DNA of 64,000 bases from Planococcus donghaensis (GTDB lineage Bacteria > Bacillota > Bacilli > Bacillales_A > Planococcaceae). Under the pieces are notes generated by a model, which saw nothing but the letters and a program-made list of their open reading frames with translations, had not been told where the DNA came from and ran no database searches. The stretch is from NCBI RefSeq assembly GCF_001687665.2, contig NZ_CP016543.2, positions 2,728,001-2,792,000 of the forward strand. Reading direction: 5' to 3'. Both the position numbers and the translations under genes were made by a program. Positions 1-8,523 of this stretch are shown in pieces. How positions within the stretch are numbered: position 1 is the stretch's first letter; each line of letters starts with the position of its first letter.

Positions 1-558
1 AAGCCTCTTTTACCTCCATTAACGTTTATGATTGAACGTGGTGAAAAAATTGCGCTTGTGGGCATGAACGGTGTTGGTAAATCGACACTTCTTAAAACCA
101 TGCTTGGCAAAATCAAACCACTAGATGGCGATGTTCTTCGCGGAGAATATTTGACGCCTAGCTATTTCGAACAAGAAGTAAAAGCACCAACGCATACACC
201 ACTTGATGAAATTTGGTCCGCTTACCCGAGTATGGACCAAGGACAAGTTCGCGGAGCACTGGCTCGCACAGGGTTGAAAAACGAGCATATTTCTCGTCCA
301 ATGACACACTTAAGTGGTGGCGAACAAGCGAAAGTTCGTCTTTGCAAATTGATGATGGAAGAAAGCAATTGGTTGATTTTTGATGAGCCGACAAACCACT
401 TGGACATCAATGCAAAAGCTGAACTTAAACGCGCAATGCAAGCTTACAAAGGTACCATTGTTTTAGTAAGTCACGAACCTGATTTTTACGAAGGACTGGC
501 AACAAAAGTCTGGAATGTAGAAGAATGGATTGCAGCTGGAAAGCCAGAAGAAGCTTAA
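1..558 (+). CDS. ABC-F family ATPase, C-terminal part (5' end outside the window)
   Basis: This is the second ATP-binding domain of an ABC-F protein, a soluble ATPase family that acts on ribosomes (translation factors or ribosome protection). The frame is open from base 1, so the start lies upstream. Visible motifs are Walker A GMNGVGKST, the ABC signature LSGGEQAK, Walker B WLIFDEPTNHLD with catalytic Glu, and the switch region SHEPDFYEG. The EPTNHLD form is typical of ABC-F proteins. No membrane segments are seen. The C-terminus is short after the switch motif, as in YkpA/YbiT-like members. The subgroup cannot be fixed from half a protein. A bidirectional terminator follows. Confidence 0.9.
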   Translation, partial: KPLLPPLTFMIERGEKIALVGMNGVGKSTLLKTMLGKIKPLDGDVLRGEYLTPSYFEQEVKAPTHTPLDEIWSAYPSMDQGQVRGALARTGLKNEHISRPMTHLSGGEQAKVRLCKLMMEESNWLIFDEPTNHLDINAKAELKRAMQAYKGTIVLVSHEPDFYEGLATKVWNVEEWIAAGKPEEA

Positions 559-568
559 AAGCAAAAAA

Positions 569-612
569 GGGCTATTCCCGAAGGTCATGAAAATGACGTT
601 CGGGAATAGCCC
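569..612. terminator. Bidirectional intrinsic terminator
   Basis: A 14-bp perfect stem (GGGCTATTCCCGAA with its complement) continues through one G-G mismatch into a GTCAT/ATGAC stem with a four-base loop. It has A-rich sequence on the left and T-rich sequence on the right. It separates two convergent genes. Confidence 0.9.
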
Positions 613-621
613 TTTCTCTTT

Positions 622-2076
622 TTAGTATGTCGTCAATTTGAATAGTTTTTGGAAGCCATAAATTCCGCGCTGCCAAAATGTGAAGTCATCTTGGTATTCT
701 TCCACATCTAATGTGTAAAGCGCATCTTCATTATTCCACAGTCGATCAAAATAAGTCGTCATCTCTCCCGTCAATTCACTATCGTTCGGAGCTAAAATAC
801 GAATCGTACTTTCCATATTGTAATCATTAAATGCTCGTTCTGTATAGTTCGTGGATCCACCCATAATCACCGTTTCATCTGATGTTTGAATCGTGATTGA
901 TTTGGTGTGGAACTGTCCAACGATTGCGTTATACCAACGAACCTGAATACGATTTTCTGACTCTGCTAACATCTCATGAACGACTGGACGATTCGGTAAT
1001 CCCGTTTTCTCCGTACCAAACGCGTTTTCATTGGCATCAAGTATTAGGCGAACCTCTACTCCACGATTGGCTGCATCCGTCAAAGCACGAACAACACTGC
1101 TTTCTGCAATATAGAACATCGCAAGATGAATGGAATCCCCTTCTGCTGTTTTTTCAATATCGGAAAGCAACGCGTCTAACACTTTGCGCTCTGTTAAGTA
1201 TTGCACTTGATAGTCGCCTTGTTGCTTTGCAACGTCAATTCTGGGAAAATCCGGTCCATCCGAATAGCGAGATACCGCTTCTTCTGCTTCAAGAATATCA
1301 TTGATCACAGGGCCACTCACTTTAAATGCCATATTGCCATGCAAACCGCTAGCATCGTGAGGATTGGCCGAACTGATGATGGCTTCTTTTTCGGTAATGA
1401 CTACTTTTCGGTGATTGGCTTTTATGTTCATCATTTTAAGATACGAAGACAAAGTTAAATCAGGTGCATCACTCGACATGCCATTTGGTATCCACCCTTT
1501 ACCTCCTGCATCAAACCACTGGAAAATCACTCGATAAAGACCAGAGTAAAGAGGTGTAGAATCACGCAACTTGTCCAAATCGGTAATGATTATCTCGATG
1601 CCTGCTTCTTCTAATGTATCTAAAAACTGACTTTCATAAGAGCCATAACCAATATTTATTGGGTCTGTAATAAAGTAAATCGGCATATTTGGATTTTCTG
1701 CTTTTTTGTCGAGCAAATGACTTGTCAACATTTCTGCTACCGCAGGAAAATCCGTATCCAAATCATTGTAGTTATCAAAAAGAAAAAGATCAATGACGAT
1801 AAATTCTTCAGCTTGGTCGATCATGTCATAAATTTCATTGAATATCCGCAATTCACTTTCAGTTTCTGTACCTTCTTTGTCTTGTGCATAAGACAGATCG
1901 TAAATCATGTCTACTTGTTCAACGTTATGAAGGTCACCTTTACTTGAAACCCCTTCAGGCAAAGGCTTAAAGGTTTGCCAAACGATAACTAAGATATAAA
2001 GGAATGCAAGAATCCCAATACTTCCCATAATAACCCGCTTTTTCTTACTCCAATTTTGAAATCTTTTCTTTTTCAT
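622..2076 (-). CDS. Phospholipase D-like membrane-anchored protein
   Basis: The 484-residue protein has an N-terminal basic stretch and one membrane helix (about residues 14-34), then two PLD-type domains. The first HKD-like motif is NHRKVVITE followed by IISSANPHD; the second is FHTKSITIQ followed by GGSTNYT. His and Lys of both motifs are kept, but the Asp of the classical HxKx4D is Glu in the first and Gln in the second. Family members include phospholipases, cardiolipin synthases and nucleases, all using a phosphohistidine intermediate. The single membrane anchor with extracytoplasmic domains suggests action on membrane lipids, which is inference. It is a single-gene unit ending at a shared terminator. 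Confidence 0.75.
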   Translation of the reverse strand: MKKKRFQNWSKKKRVIMGSIGILAFLYILVIVWQTFKPLPEGVSSKGDLHNVEQVDMIYDLSYAQDKEGTETESELRIFNEIYDMIDQAEEFIVIDLFLFDNYNDLDTDFPAVAEMLTSHLLDKKAENPNMPIYFITDPINIGYGSYESQFLDTLEEAGIEIIITDLDKLRDSTPLYSGLYRVIFQWFDAGGKGWIPNGMSSDAPDLTLSSYLKMMNIKANHRKVVITEKEAIISSANPHDASGLHGNMAFKVSGPVINDILEAEEAVSRYSDGPDFPRIDVAKQQGDYQVQYLTERKVLDALLSDIEKTAEGDSIHLAMFYIAESSVVRALTDAANRGVEVRLILDANENAFGTEKTGLPNRPVVHEMLAESENRIQVRWYNAIVGQFHTKSITIQTSDETVIMGGSTNYTERAFNDYNMESTIRILAPNDSELTGEMTTYFDRLWNNEDALYTLDVEEYQDDFTFWQRGIYGFQKLFKLTTY

Positions 2077-2150
2077 GATCCTGCCCCCTTCAGTTCATTA
2101 TAACCAGTAGAAGAACAAAACCGTCATAAAACTTTTCACACACAAAAAAG

Positions 2151-2187
2151 AAAGAGGTATTGGAAAAACTCATTCCACCACCTCTTT
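2151..2187 (-). terminator. Intrinsic terminator of the ECF sigma gene
   Basis: AAAGAGGT pairs with ACCTCTTT around an internal GGAA/TTCC helix. On the reverse strand it is followed by a T-rich run. Confidence 0.7.
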
Positions 2188-2226
2188 TATCTAAGTTTTA
2201 AACCAGCCGAAAATCGTTGGCTTTTT

Positions 2227-2763
2227 TTACATTGCTACTACATATTCACGTGTGCGATCATCGTCCATTAGCATATCTTTTAATCGTTGTTTTCCTCGGA
2301 ACAAACGGGATTTCACTGTGCCAATTGAGACTTTCATAACATCTGCAATTTCAATTAATGAATATTGATGAACATAAAAATACAAAATTGTCGTCCGGTA
2401 AATCGAGTCTAGTTCTGCAATTTTGTGGCGAATCATAACGGAGACATCTTGTGTTTCTAGTATTTCAGATACTCCCGCTGAATCAGAAGGAATTAAGTCA
2501 AGCAACGAAACATCCAAGCCTTCTGGCTGTTGAACCAAGTGCTTGCTGCGCCTTACATTTTTGCGGTAACGATCACGGAATGTATTCATACAGATTGTTG
2601 TTAACCACGCTTTAACATGATCTACTTCCGCAATAGAAGATTCATAACGTACAACTTTCAACCAGACTTCTTGCATCAAATCTTCAGCTTCTGCTTTATT
2701 GCGCGTCAGTTTCAAACATAAATGGTAGATATAGCGATTGTATTCTGTATATAAAGTTTCCAT
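2227..2763 (-). CDS. ECF-type RNA polymerase sigma factor
   Basis: About 178 residues with sigma-70 region 2 (EAEDLMQEVWLKVVRY, then a basic RDRYRKN segment) and region 4 (helix-turn-helix SLIEIADVMKVSIGTVKSRL). Regions 1 and 3 are absent, as in extracytoplasmic-function sigma factors. The start is set at the ATG preceded by a GGGGG Shine-Dalgarno seven bases upstream. An in-frame extension of 53 residues upstream is basic, lacks family similarity and is probably not translated. ECF factors are normally co-transcribed with a membrane anti-sigma, but the next gene downstream is a PLD-like protein beyond a terminator, so no partner is visible. Its regulon is unknown. Confidence 0.88.
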   Translation of the reverse strand: METLYTEYNRYIYHLCLKLTRNKAEAEDLMQEVWLKVVRYESSIAEVDHVKAWLTTICMNTFRDRYRKNVRRSKHLVQQPEGLDVSLLDLIPSDSAGVSEILETQDVSVMIRHKIAELDSIYRTTILYFYVHQYSLIEIADVMKVSIGTVKSRLFRGKQRLKDMLMDDDRTREYVVAM

Positions 2764-2923
2764 GATCGTGCCCCCGTCTAGTATATTTATCGAGCGAAGC
2801 CAATGTCGCTTCCGCTTTCTCTTATAACCTAATATTGACGGAGTTTTTCCTTTCACTCTATCGCTTCTACTTTCATTCCCCTTACAATTGTGTAATAAAG
2901 GGAACTTTTTAATATTTACCAAA

Positions 2924-2951
2924 AAGATGCCTGTCCGGAGACAGGCATCTT
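2924..2951 (-). terminator. Intrinsic terminator of the CNNM-type gene
   Basis: A 12-bp perfect stem (AAGATGCCTGTC and complement) with a 4-base loop, followed by T residues on the reverse strand. Confidence 0.88.
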
Positions 2952-2952
2952 A

Positions 2953-4224
2953 CTAAGCTAATACTTCTTCTTCTTTTTCATCTTTTTTGGTGATGGTTAA
3001 ACGGACAATTCGGTTACGGTCCATTTCGTTGATTTCTACGTGAAGGTTTTCGTATGTGAACTCTTCACCTTCGTCTGGCACATGTCCTAGCTGCTGCATG
3101 ACAAAGCCCGCGATGGTATCGTGGTCATTTGGTACTTCTACGTTGAACATATCATTTACATCTTCGATTTCTAGACGACCATGACAAGACAATACTTCGT
3201 CCGTCATTTCAAAAACTAGTTCATCATCTTCTTCATCTGTTTCATCTTCGATATCTTGACCAATCATTTCTTCAATAATGTCTTCATGGGTGACAATTCC
3301 GAGCGTTCCGCCATATTCGTCGAGAATAACAGCCATATGTTTTTTCTTCGCCATCATCATTTTAAAGACTTTTTCAACACTTACAGATTGCACGACGAAC
3401 AATGGATTGTCATCCATTAATTCTTCTAATGTTAAGTTTGGATTCATCGACCATTCAATCAATTTCTTCGAATAAAATAACCCAACCACATTGTCCATGC
3501 TTTCTTCGTAAACAGGATAACGTGTATAAGAAGAATCCAAAATCAAGTCGCGAACTTCTTCATATGTTGAGTCGATGGCAATCCCTACTGTATCTGTACG
3601 GTGAGTGGACATAACGTCTGATACGTCTTTATGAGGGAAATCCAGAACCCCTTTAATGCGTTCAGATTCTTCTTCTTCAAACGTACCTTCTGTAGAGGCA
3701 ATATCAACCATCGTCCGCAATTCTTCTTTTGTCATGGTCGCTTCTTTCACGGTACCTTTTGAAATGATGCGAATAAACACATTGGTGAATTGCGCCAATA
3801 GCCACGTTAATGGCAGTAAAATCACCACTAAAAAGCTGATGACGGGGAAAACGATATAAGCTACTTTGTCGGCAAACGTCGCAGAAATTGTTTTCGGTAA
3901 CACTTCGCCAAAAATAATAAGCACCAAGGTTAATATGGCAGTAGCCACACCAACTTCCCATCCTCTCGAAATGGCAATCATCGTTACCAATGTCGGTAGC
4001 ATGATGTTAGCAATATTGTTTCCGATTAAAATTGTCGTGATCATTCGGTCCGGCTTCGCAATTAACTTCTGCAGTTTCTGCGCCTTGGCATCACCCTGCT
4101 CTGCGCGAAGATGGACCTTCATCCTATTTACCGCAGTTAATGCCGTTTCGCTTCCCGATAAGAAAAACGACATGATCAAAAATATTCCTAATGCTATAAA
4201 CAATTTTATTTCCTCCAGTGTCAT
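2953..4224 (-). CDS. Hemolysin/CNNM-family membrane protein with CBS domains
   Basis: About 423 residues. The N-terminal DUF21/CNNM membrane domain covers roughly residues 1-170 and includes the signature SGSETALTAVNRMK. A CBS pair follows (about 195-325, with DEYGGTLGIVTHEDIIEEMIG), and a C-terminal CorC_HlyC domain (about 340-415). A very acidic linker (DIEDETDEEDDEL) precedes the last domain. The family (YhdP, YugS, YqhB, MpfA types) is linked to Mg2+ export or homeostasis; the old hemolysin name is historical. An in-frame GTG two codons upstream is a possible alternative start; neither has a strong Shine-Dalgarno. It is a monocistronic unit with its own terminator. Confidence 0.88.
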   Translation of the reverse strand: MTLEEIKLFIALGIFLIMSFFLSGSETALTAVNRMKVHLRAEQGDAKAQKLQKLIAKPDRMITTILIGNNIANIMLPTLVTMIAISRGWEVGVATAILTLVLIIFGEVLPKTISATFADKVAYIVFPVISFLVVILLPLTWLLAQFTNVFIRIISKGTVKEATMTKEELRTMVDIASTEGTFEEEESERIKGVLDFPHKDVSDVMSTHRTDTVGIAIDSTYEEVRDLILDSSYTRYPVYEESMDNVVGLFYSKKLIEWSMNPNLTLEELMDDNPLFVVQSVSVEKVFKMMMAKKKHMAVILDEYGGTLGIVTHEDIIEEMIGQDIEDETDEEDDELVFEMTDEVLSCHGRLEIEDVNDMFNVEVPNDHDTIAGFVMQQLGHVPDEGEEFTYENLHVEINEMDRNRIVRLTITKKDEKEEEVLA

Positions 4225-4352
4225 AAACACATAATTTTACGAACTCTTTCCGTAATAAACACTATACCATAGCCAATTTCCCCTTGTCGAAAACCAAAAC
4301 TTGGTATGTTATAATTTTCCCAAACATAAATATACTGAATCGAGGGATCTTG

Positions 4353-5729
4353 ATGAACGCTCAAGCAATAGATCAATATTTTAAAAATCATCGTGAAACA
4401 CATCTAGAAGAACTAAAAGCATTTTTACGCATTCCTTCAGTTAGTTCGTTATCCGAACATAAAGAAGATATGCAAAAAGGAGCAGAATGGTTAGTTACTG
4501 CTTTAGAAAATGCAGGTCTTGAAAATGCAAAAATTGATGAAACTGAAGGACACCCTGTTGTTTATGCGGACTGGCTTCATGCGGAAGGCAAACCAACCGT
4601 ACTCGTGTATGGTCATTATGACGTGCAACCCGTAGATCCTCTTCACTTATGGGAGTCCGCTCCTTTTGAGCCACAAGTTCGCGACAATAAATTGTTTGCA
4701 CGTGGCGCGAGTGATGATAAAGGGCAAGTCTATATGCATGTTAAAGCGATTGAAGCGTTATTGCAGGTAAATGGTGAATTGCCAGTTAACGTTAAGTTCA
4801 TCATTGAAGGCGAAGAAGAGATTGGTAGTCCAAGCCTTCCAAAATATGTAGAAGAAAATCAGGAATTATTGAAAGCTGATGTCATCGTTATTTCGGATAC
4901 GGGTATGCAAGGACCTGGACGACCTGCTGTATGTTATGGTTTGCGTGGCCTTGCTGGCATTCAAATTGATGTTAACGGACCAAAAGGCGATTTGCATTCT
5001 GGTTTATATGGTGGTGCCGTTCAAAATCCGTTGCACGCAATTGTAGAAATTTTGCAATCGTTCCGCGATCAAGAAGGCACCATTCAAGTAGAAGGATTTT
5101 ATGACGATGTGCTTGAAGTATCCGATAAAGAGCGTAAAGAATTTGCAGCGCTTGAGTTTGACTTAGAACACGAGAAAAAAGAAATTGGGATTTCTGAAGA
5201 CTTTGGCGAAAAAGGCTATTCTTTTGTCGAGCGCACGTGGATTCGTCCAACACTTGAAGTGAACGGCATTACTGGTGGTTTCTCAGGAGAAGGCATAAAA
5301 ACGGTGTTACCTGCAGAAGCTAGCACCAAAATCACTTGTCGTTTAGTACCAAACCAAGACCCAGACGATATCATCGCAAAACTAAAAGCACATGTAGAAT
5401 CTCATACACCAGTAGGCGTATCTGTTGAGATTACTGAGTTTGATAAAGGCAAACCTTTTTTAACTCCTTTTGATCATCCTGCGATTCAAGCAGCTGGTCG
5501 CTCTTACGAAAAAGTATACGGCGTGCCAACTGCATTTACTCGAATGGGTGGTTCAATTCCGATTGTTGCTGCATTTGATGAAATTTTAGGCTTACCTGTT
5601 GTCTTAATGGGCTTCGGATTAGCATCTGAAAACTTCCATGCGCCAAATGAACATTTTCACCTGGAGAATTTCGATAAAGGACTACGCGTCATTAGCGACT
5701 ACCTTTTCGAGGTAGCCGAGTTAGACTAA
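4353..5729 (+). CDS. M20-family dipeptidase
   Basis: A 458-residue cytosolic di-zinc peptidase of the M20 ArgE/DapE/carnosinase-like group. Metal and catalytic elements visible are GHYDVQP (His and Asp), GASDDKGQ (bridging Asp), EGEEEIGS (general-base Glu and ligand), SDTGM (Asp) and a C-terminal PNEHF (His). A dimerisation lid lies between about residues 190 and 320. The ATG after GAGGGATCTTG is taken as the start; the frame is open 23 codons further upstream but without a ribosome site. Likely role: hydrolysis of dipeptides taken up from the medium. The exact substrate is not predictable. A strong terminator follows. Confidence 0.9.
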   Translation: MNAQAIDQYFKNHRETHLEELKAFLRIPSVSSLSEHKEDMQKGAEWLVTALENAGLENAKIDETEGHPVVYADWLHAEGKPTVLVYGHYDVQPVDPLHLWESAPFEPQVRDNKLFARGASDDKGQVYMHVKAIEALLQVNGELPVNVKFIIEGEEEIGSPSLPKYVEENQELLKADVIVISDTGMQGPGRPAVCYGLRGLAGIQIDVNGPKGDLHSGLYGGAVQNPLHAIVEILQSFRDQEGTIQVEGFYDDVLEVSDKERKEFAALEFDLEHEKKEIGISEDFGEKGYSFVERTWIRPTLEVNGITGGFSGEGIKTVLPAEASTKITCRLVPNQDPDDIIAKLKAHVESHTPVGVSVEITEFDKGKPFLTPFDHPAIQAAGRSYEKVYGVPTAFTRMGGSIPIVAAFDEILGLPVVLMGFGLASENFHAPNEHFHLENFDKGLRVISDYLFEVAELD

Positions 5730-5740
5730 TTTTTTCTAAA

Positions 5741-5772
5741 TAAGGCCTTCCCGTTATGTAGGGAAGGCCTTA
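5741..5772 (+). terminator. Intrinsic terminator after the dipeptidase gene
   Basis: A 12-bp stem TAAGGCCTTCCC/GGGAAGGCCTTA with an 8-base loop; the following T tract is imperfect. Confidence 0.75.
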
Positions 5773-5805
5773 CCTTTGCTGTTATTTTAAAATTGGAGGC
5801 GCTTT

Positions 5806-6366
5806 ATGATTGTTTACTGGTTAGTATCCTATTTTATCGGCAATTTATTGACAGCTTGGTGGATCGGCAAATGGAAAGGCGTCGATTTGCGCCAACAACG
5901 GAGTGGTAACCTTGGTGCACGAAATGCAGGAGCCATTCTTGGGAAATCCGCTTTTCTTTTAACGTTTCTGGGTGATGCAGGTAAAGGGGCATTCGTTGTC
6001 TGGCTTGGCTTCTTTTTTAATTTCTCTATATGGACCATTGCCGTAGCCGGTTTAGCTGTTGTTGCCGGTCATTTGTTTCCATTTTGGCTCAAATACCGTG
6101 GTGGCAAAGGAATCGCAACTTTTATTGGGGTTAGTTTTTGGTTAACACCTGACTTGTTTTTAGCCATGTTTATTTTATTTTTCGCCTTTTATCCCTGGTT
6201 AAAAAGCGCAACTTTATCGATGTTAGCAAGTTTTACTGGGTTTATCCTCATGGCGTTTATCCTTCAAGTTTGGATTGTTGTTTGGCCGCTAGTTATGGCT
6301 ATTATTATTATTGTTATTAAACACAAATCAGATATCCAAGAATCATTTAATAGCCGATTTCGTTGA
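5806..6366 (+). CDS. PlsY-like glycerol-3-phosphate acyltransferase (divergent paralogue 1)
   Basis: A 186-residue integral membrane protein with about five to six helices. The PlsY motifs are recognisable: RSGNLGARNAG near residue 34 and GHLFPFWLKYRGGKGIATF near residue 87. PlsY transfers the acyl group of acyl-phosphate to glycerol-3-phosphate in phospholipid synthesis. The third family motif near the C-terminus, usually with HR, N and ExK, is only IKHKSDIQESF here. A second PlsY-like gene lies at 44280, and neither looks like the canonical enzyme, which may be elsewhere in the genome. Good AT-rich spacing and a GGAGG site precede the ATG. It appears monocistronic. Confidence 0.8.
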   Translation: MIVYWLVSYFIGNLLTAWWIGKWKGVDLRQQRSGNLGARNAGAILGKSAFLLTFLGDAGKGAFVVWLGFFFNFSIWTIAVAGLAVVAGHLFPFWLKYRGGKGIATFIGVSFWLTPDLFLAMFILFFAFYPWLKSATLSMLASFTGFILMAFILQVWIVVWPLVMAIIIIVIKHKSDIQESFNSRFR

Positions 6367-6471
6367 CTTTCCAAATAAGGCGAGCCGGTCATTAAGCTCA
6401 CACTACCGCTCGAATATTATCCATGGTATAGTTTTTGTATTCGAATTATTCTAACAGATAGGGGTATTTTT

Positions 6472-7329
6472 ATGAAAAAACCAATTGCTTGGATTATTGA
6501 TACGACGGGATTTGTTACAGAAGAATTTAAAGTGCATCCGGATGTGTATGTTGTTCCTTTGAACATTCATTTTGGGACAGAAGAGTTTATAGACGATGGT
6601 GTGGATTTAACAAACGAAGACCTATATAAGCGGATTAAAGCATCCACGACCTTTCCTAAAACCTCTCAGCCCTCTGCTGGGAAATTTGCCGAGCTGTATG
6701 ACCAACTAAAAGAAGAGTATGAATGTGCGATTGCTGTCCATGCTTCTGCAAAACTTAGTGGCACCATAGCTTCATCTACTGCTGGTGCTGAAATGAGCGA
6801 ATTCAAAGTGTATACGATCGATTCGCTAGCTTTATCTTACGGCCTGTCTGGTTTGATCGAACGTGGTCTTAAGCTTCAAGAACAAGGGCACTCTGCAGAA
6901 GAAATCGCAGAAAAACTTGCAAAAGAAACGGAAAATTTCCGAAATTATATTTTAATCGGTAATTTGACTCAACTTTACAAAGGCGGTCGTATGAGCGGTG
7001 CTCAATATTATTTAGGTAGCTTGCTTCAGATTAAGCCTATTGTTCAAATTACTTCTGAAGGCGAGCTACAGCCTATTGATAAAGTTCGTTCACATAAAAA
7101 AGCTATTCAGTATTTAATCAATCACGCAAAAAAAGATCACGTGGATTTTGGCGTAAAGCGCTTTCAAATCATGCATGGTAATGTCCTAAAAGAAGCTGAA
7201 AACCTGAAACAAGAAGTATTAAAAGAAATTCCAGAAGCAGATATTTTAATTGGTGATTTAAGTTCTTCTCTTGCCGTGCATGCCGGAGAAGGTACAATCG
7301 CATTTCTTTGGAGAAAAGAAAATTTCTAA
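6472..7329 (+). CDS. DegV family fatty-acid-binding protein
   Basis: The 285-residue protein starts with AWIIDTTGFVTEEF, the DegV nucleus, where Asp and Ser/Thr hold the lipid carboxylate. It continues with TTFPKTSQPSAGKF and the C-terminal GDLSSSLAVHAGEGTIAF, which matches the family ending VHxGPG. DegV proteins (FakB type) bind fatty acids and can present them to FakA kinase for phosphorylation. No FakA-like gene is in view. It lies downstream of a PlsY-like gene, which uses acyl-phosphate; a functional link to exogenous fatty acid use is inference. A GGGG ribosome site precedes the ATG. Confidence 0.9.
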   Translation: MKKPIAWIIDTTGFVTEEFKVHPDVYVVPLNIHFGTEEFIDDGVDLTNEDLYKRIKASTTFPKTSQPSAGKFAELYDQLKEEYECAIAVHASAKLSGTIASSTAGAEMSEFKVYTIDSLALSYGLSGLIERGLKLQEQGHSAEEIAEKLAKETENFRNYILIGNLTQLYKGGRMSGAQYYLGSLLQIKPIVQITSEGELQPIDKVRSHKKAIQYLINHAKKDHVDFGVKRFQIMHGNVLKEAENLKQEVLKEIPEADILIGDLSSSLAVHAGEGTIAFLWRKENF

Positions 7330-7462
7330 CACATACTAGAAATCAATAATATATCACTTATTTTATTTTTCAGAATTTCAGCATGAATCCAATGATCCCA
7401 ACGGATATTCTCGTTTTGTTCTGATACAATAAGAAGAGAAGATTAACCGTGAGGTGGATTTA

Positions 7463-8482
7463 ATGCAACATGTTGAACGAGAACTTACTGAATTTGTAAA
7501 ACTTTGTGATGCAAAAGGCCAATTAAATCCGAATGCTATTGGATATGCAAAGCAACCATTGGTGGAAAGTAATTTGCGCGGAAACTTTATGCGGAAAAAA
7601 AAGTGGAATTATTGGTGCGTATTTGGAGATGAAATTTTGTTTTCGGCAACCATTTCCCACTTAGACTATGCCACTGTCTGTTTTGTTTATTTCTTAAATT
7701 ATGAGACGCAACGTTTTTATGAAAAAACCGTTGTGCTTCCATTTGCGAGACATGTAAAACTATCCGAAAACGTATTGGATTCTTGTTACTTCCGGAGCGA
7801 TACGATGACGATCGAGTCTGTCTATAACCAAGATGCGACACATTTGACTGTCAGTGTAAAAGAGTTTGATGGTGAGGACTTAGAAGCATTACTGGTTATT
7901 TCCCATCCTAAAGAATACGAATCCTTAAATGTGGTCGTTCCTTGGAATCGTCAAACCTTCCAATTTTCCGGAAAACATTCATCTCTTCCTGTTAGCGGAA
8001 TGGTCAAAATCGGTAACCAGCGTTTTGAATTTGAGAAAGTCGATAGTTTTGCCGTACTAGACTATGGACGAGGTGTTTTGCCAAGAGAGACCCATTGGAA
8101 TTGGGCTATGGCTTCGCAACGTTCTCTCGGGAAAGTGATTGGCTTGAACCTAGGTGGCAAATGGACTGACGGCACGGGTATGACTGAAAACGCTTTTTTT
8201 GTTAATGGCAAAATGACAAAAATTCATGAAGATGTTTTGTTTCACTACGACGCGGAAAATTATAAAAAACCGTGGTTGATTCATAGCAAATTCTCTGATG
8301 ATGTCCGACTGACATTTTCTCCGTTTTTTGAACGTACATCTAAAACCGACATTCGCCTCATCAAATCAGAAGTTCATCAATTGATCGGCTACTATAATGG
8401 CTATGTTCGCTACCCAGATGGAAGAAAGCTGAAGATTACACAACTTCTTGGTTCCATCGATGATTACTATGCAAAATGGTAA
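7463..8482 (+). CDS. DUF2804 domain-containing protein
   Basis: A 339-residue protein resembling the DUF2804 family throughout: N-terminal LRGNFMRKKKWNYW, a central DYGRGVLPRETHWNWAMAS and GLNLGGKWTDGTGMTENAFF, and a C-terminal GYYNGYVRYPDGRKL. No signal peptide or membrane helix is seen. The family has no established biochemical role that I know. The ATG with GAGGTGG upstream is preferred to the GTG inside that site. It is single-gene and ends at a long bidirectional terminator. Confidence 0.82.
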   Translation: MQHVERELTEFVKLCDAKGQLNPNAIGYAKQPLVESNLRGNFMRKKKWNYWCVFGDEILFSATISHLDYATVCFVYFLNYETQRFYEKTVVLPFARHVKLSENVLDSCYFRSDTMTIESVYNQDATHLTVSVKEFDGEDLEALLVISHPKEYESLNVVVPWNRQTFQFSGKHSSLPVSGMVKIGNQRFEFEKVDSFAVLDYGRGVLPRETHWNWAMASQRSLGKVIGLNLGGKWTDGTGMTENAFFVNGKMTKIHEDVLFHYDAENYKKPWLIHSKFSDDVRLTFSPFFERTSKTDIRLIKSEVHQLIGYYNGYVRYPDGRKLKITQLLGSIDDYYAKW

Positions 8483-8484
8483 CA

Positions 8485-8523
8485 GAAAAAGACGCGTCGG
8501 AAACTATCCGACGCGTCTTTTTC
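8485..8523. terminator. Bidirectional intrinsic terminator
   Basis: A perfect 17-bp stem (GAAAAAGACGCGTCGGA and complement) with a 5-base loop. It serves both the forward DUF2804 gene and the reverse GDPD gene, whose TGA stop overlaps its edge. Confidence 0.95.

Noticed and set aside
897..1304. Forward reading frame of 135 residues opposite the PLD-like gene
   Set aside because: Antisense to a conserved domain protein, composition unlike genes here, no ribosome site.
2764..2922. Longer sigma-factor start
   Set aside because: The 53 extra residues are basic and not sigma-like; they lie in the promoter region, and GGGGG precedes the inner ATG.
4284..4352. Upstream extension of the dipeptidase frame
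   Set aside because: No ribosome site precedes 4284, and the extension is unlike the family; GAGGG before 4353 sets the start.
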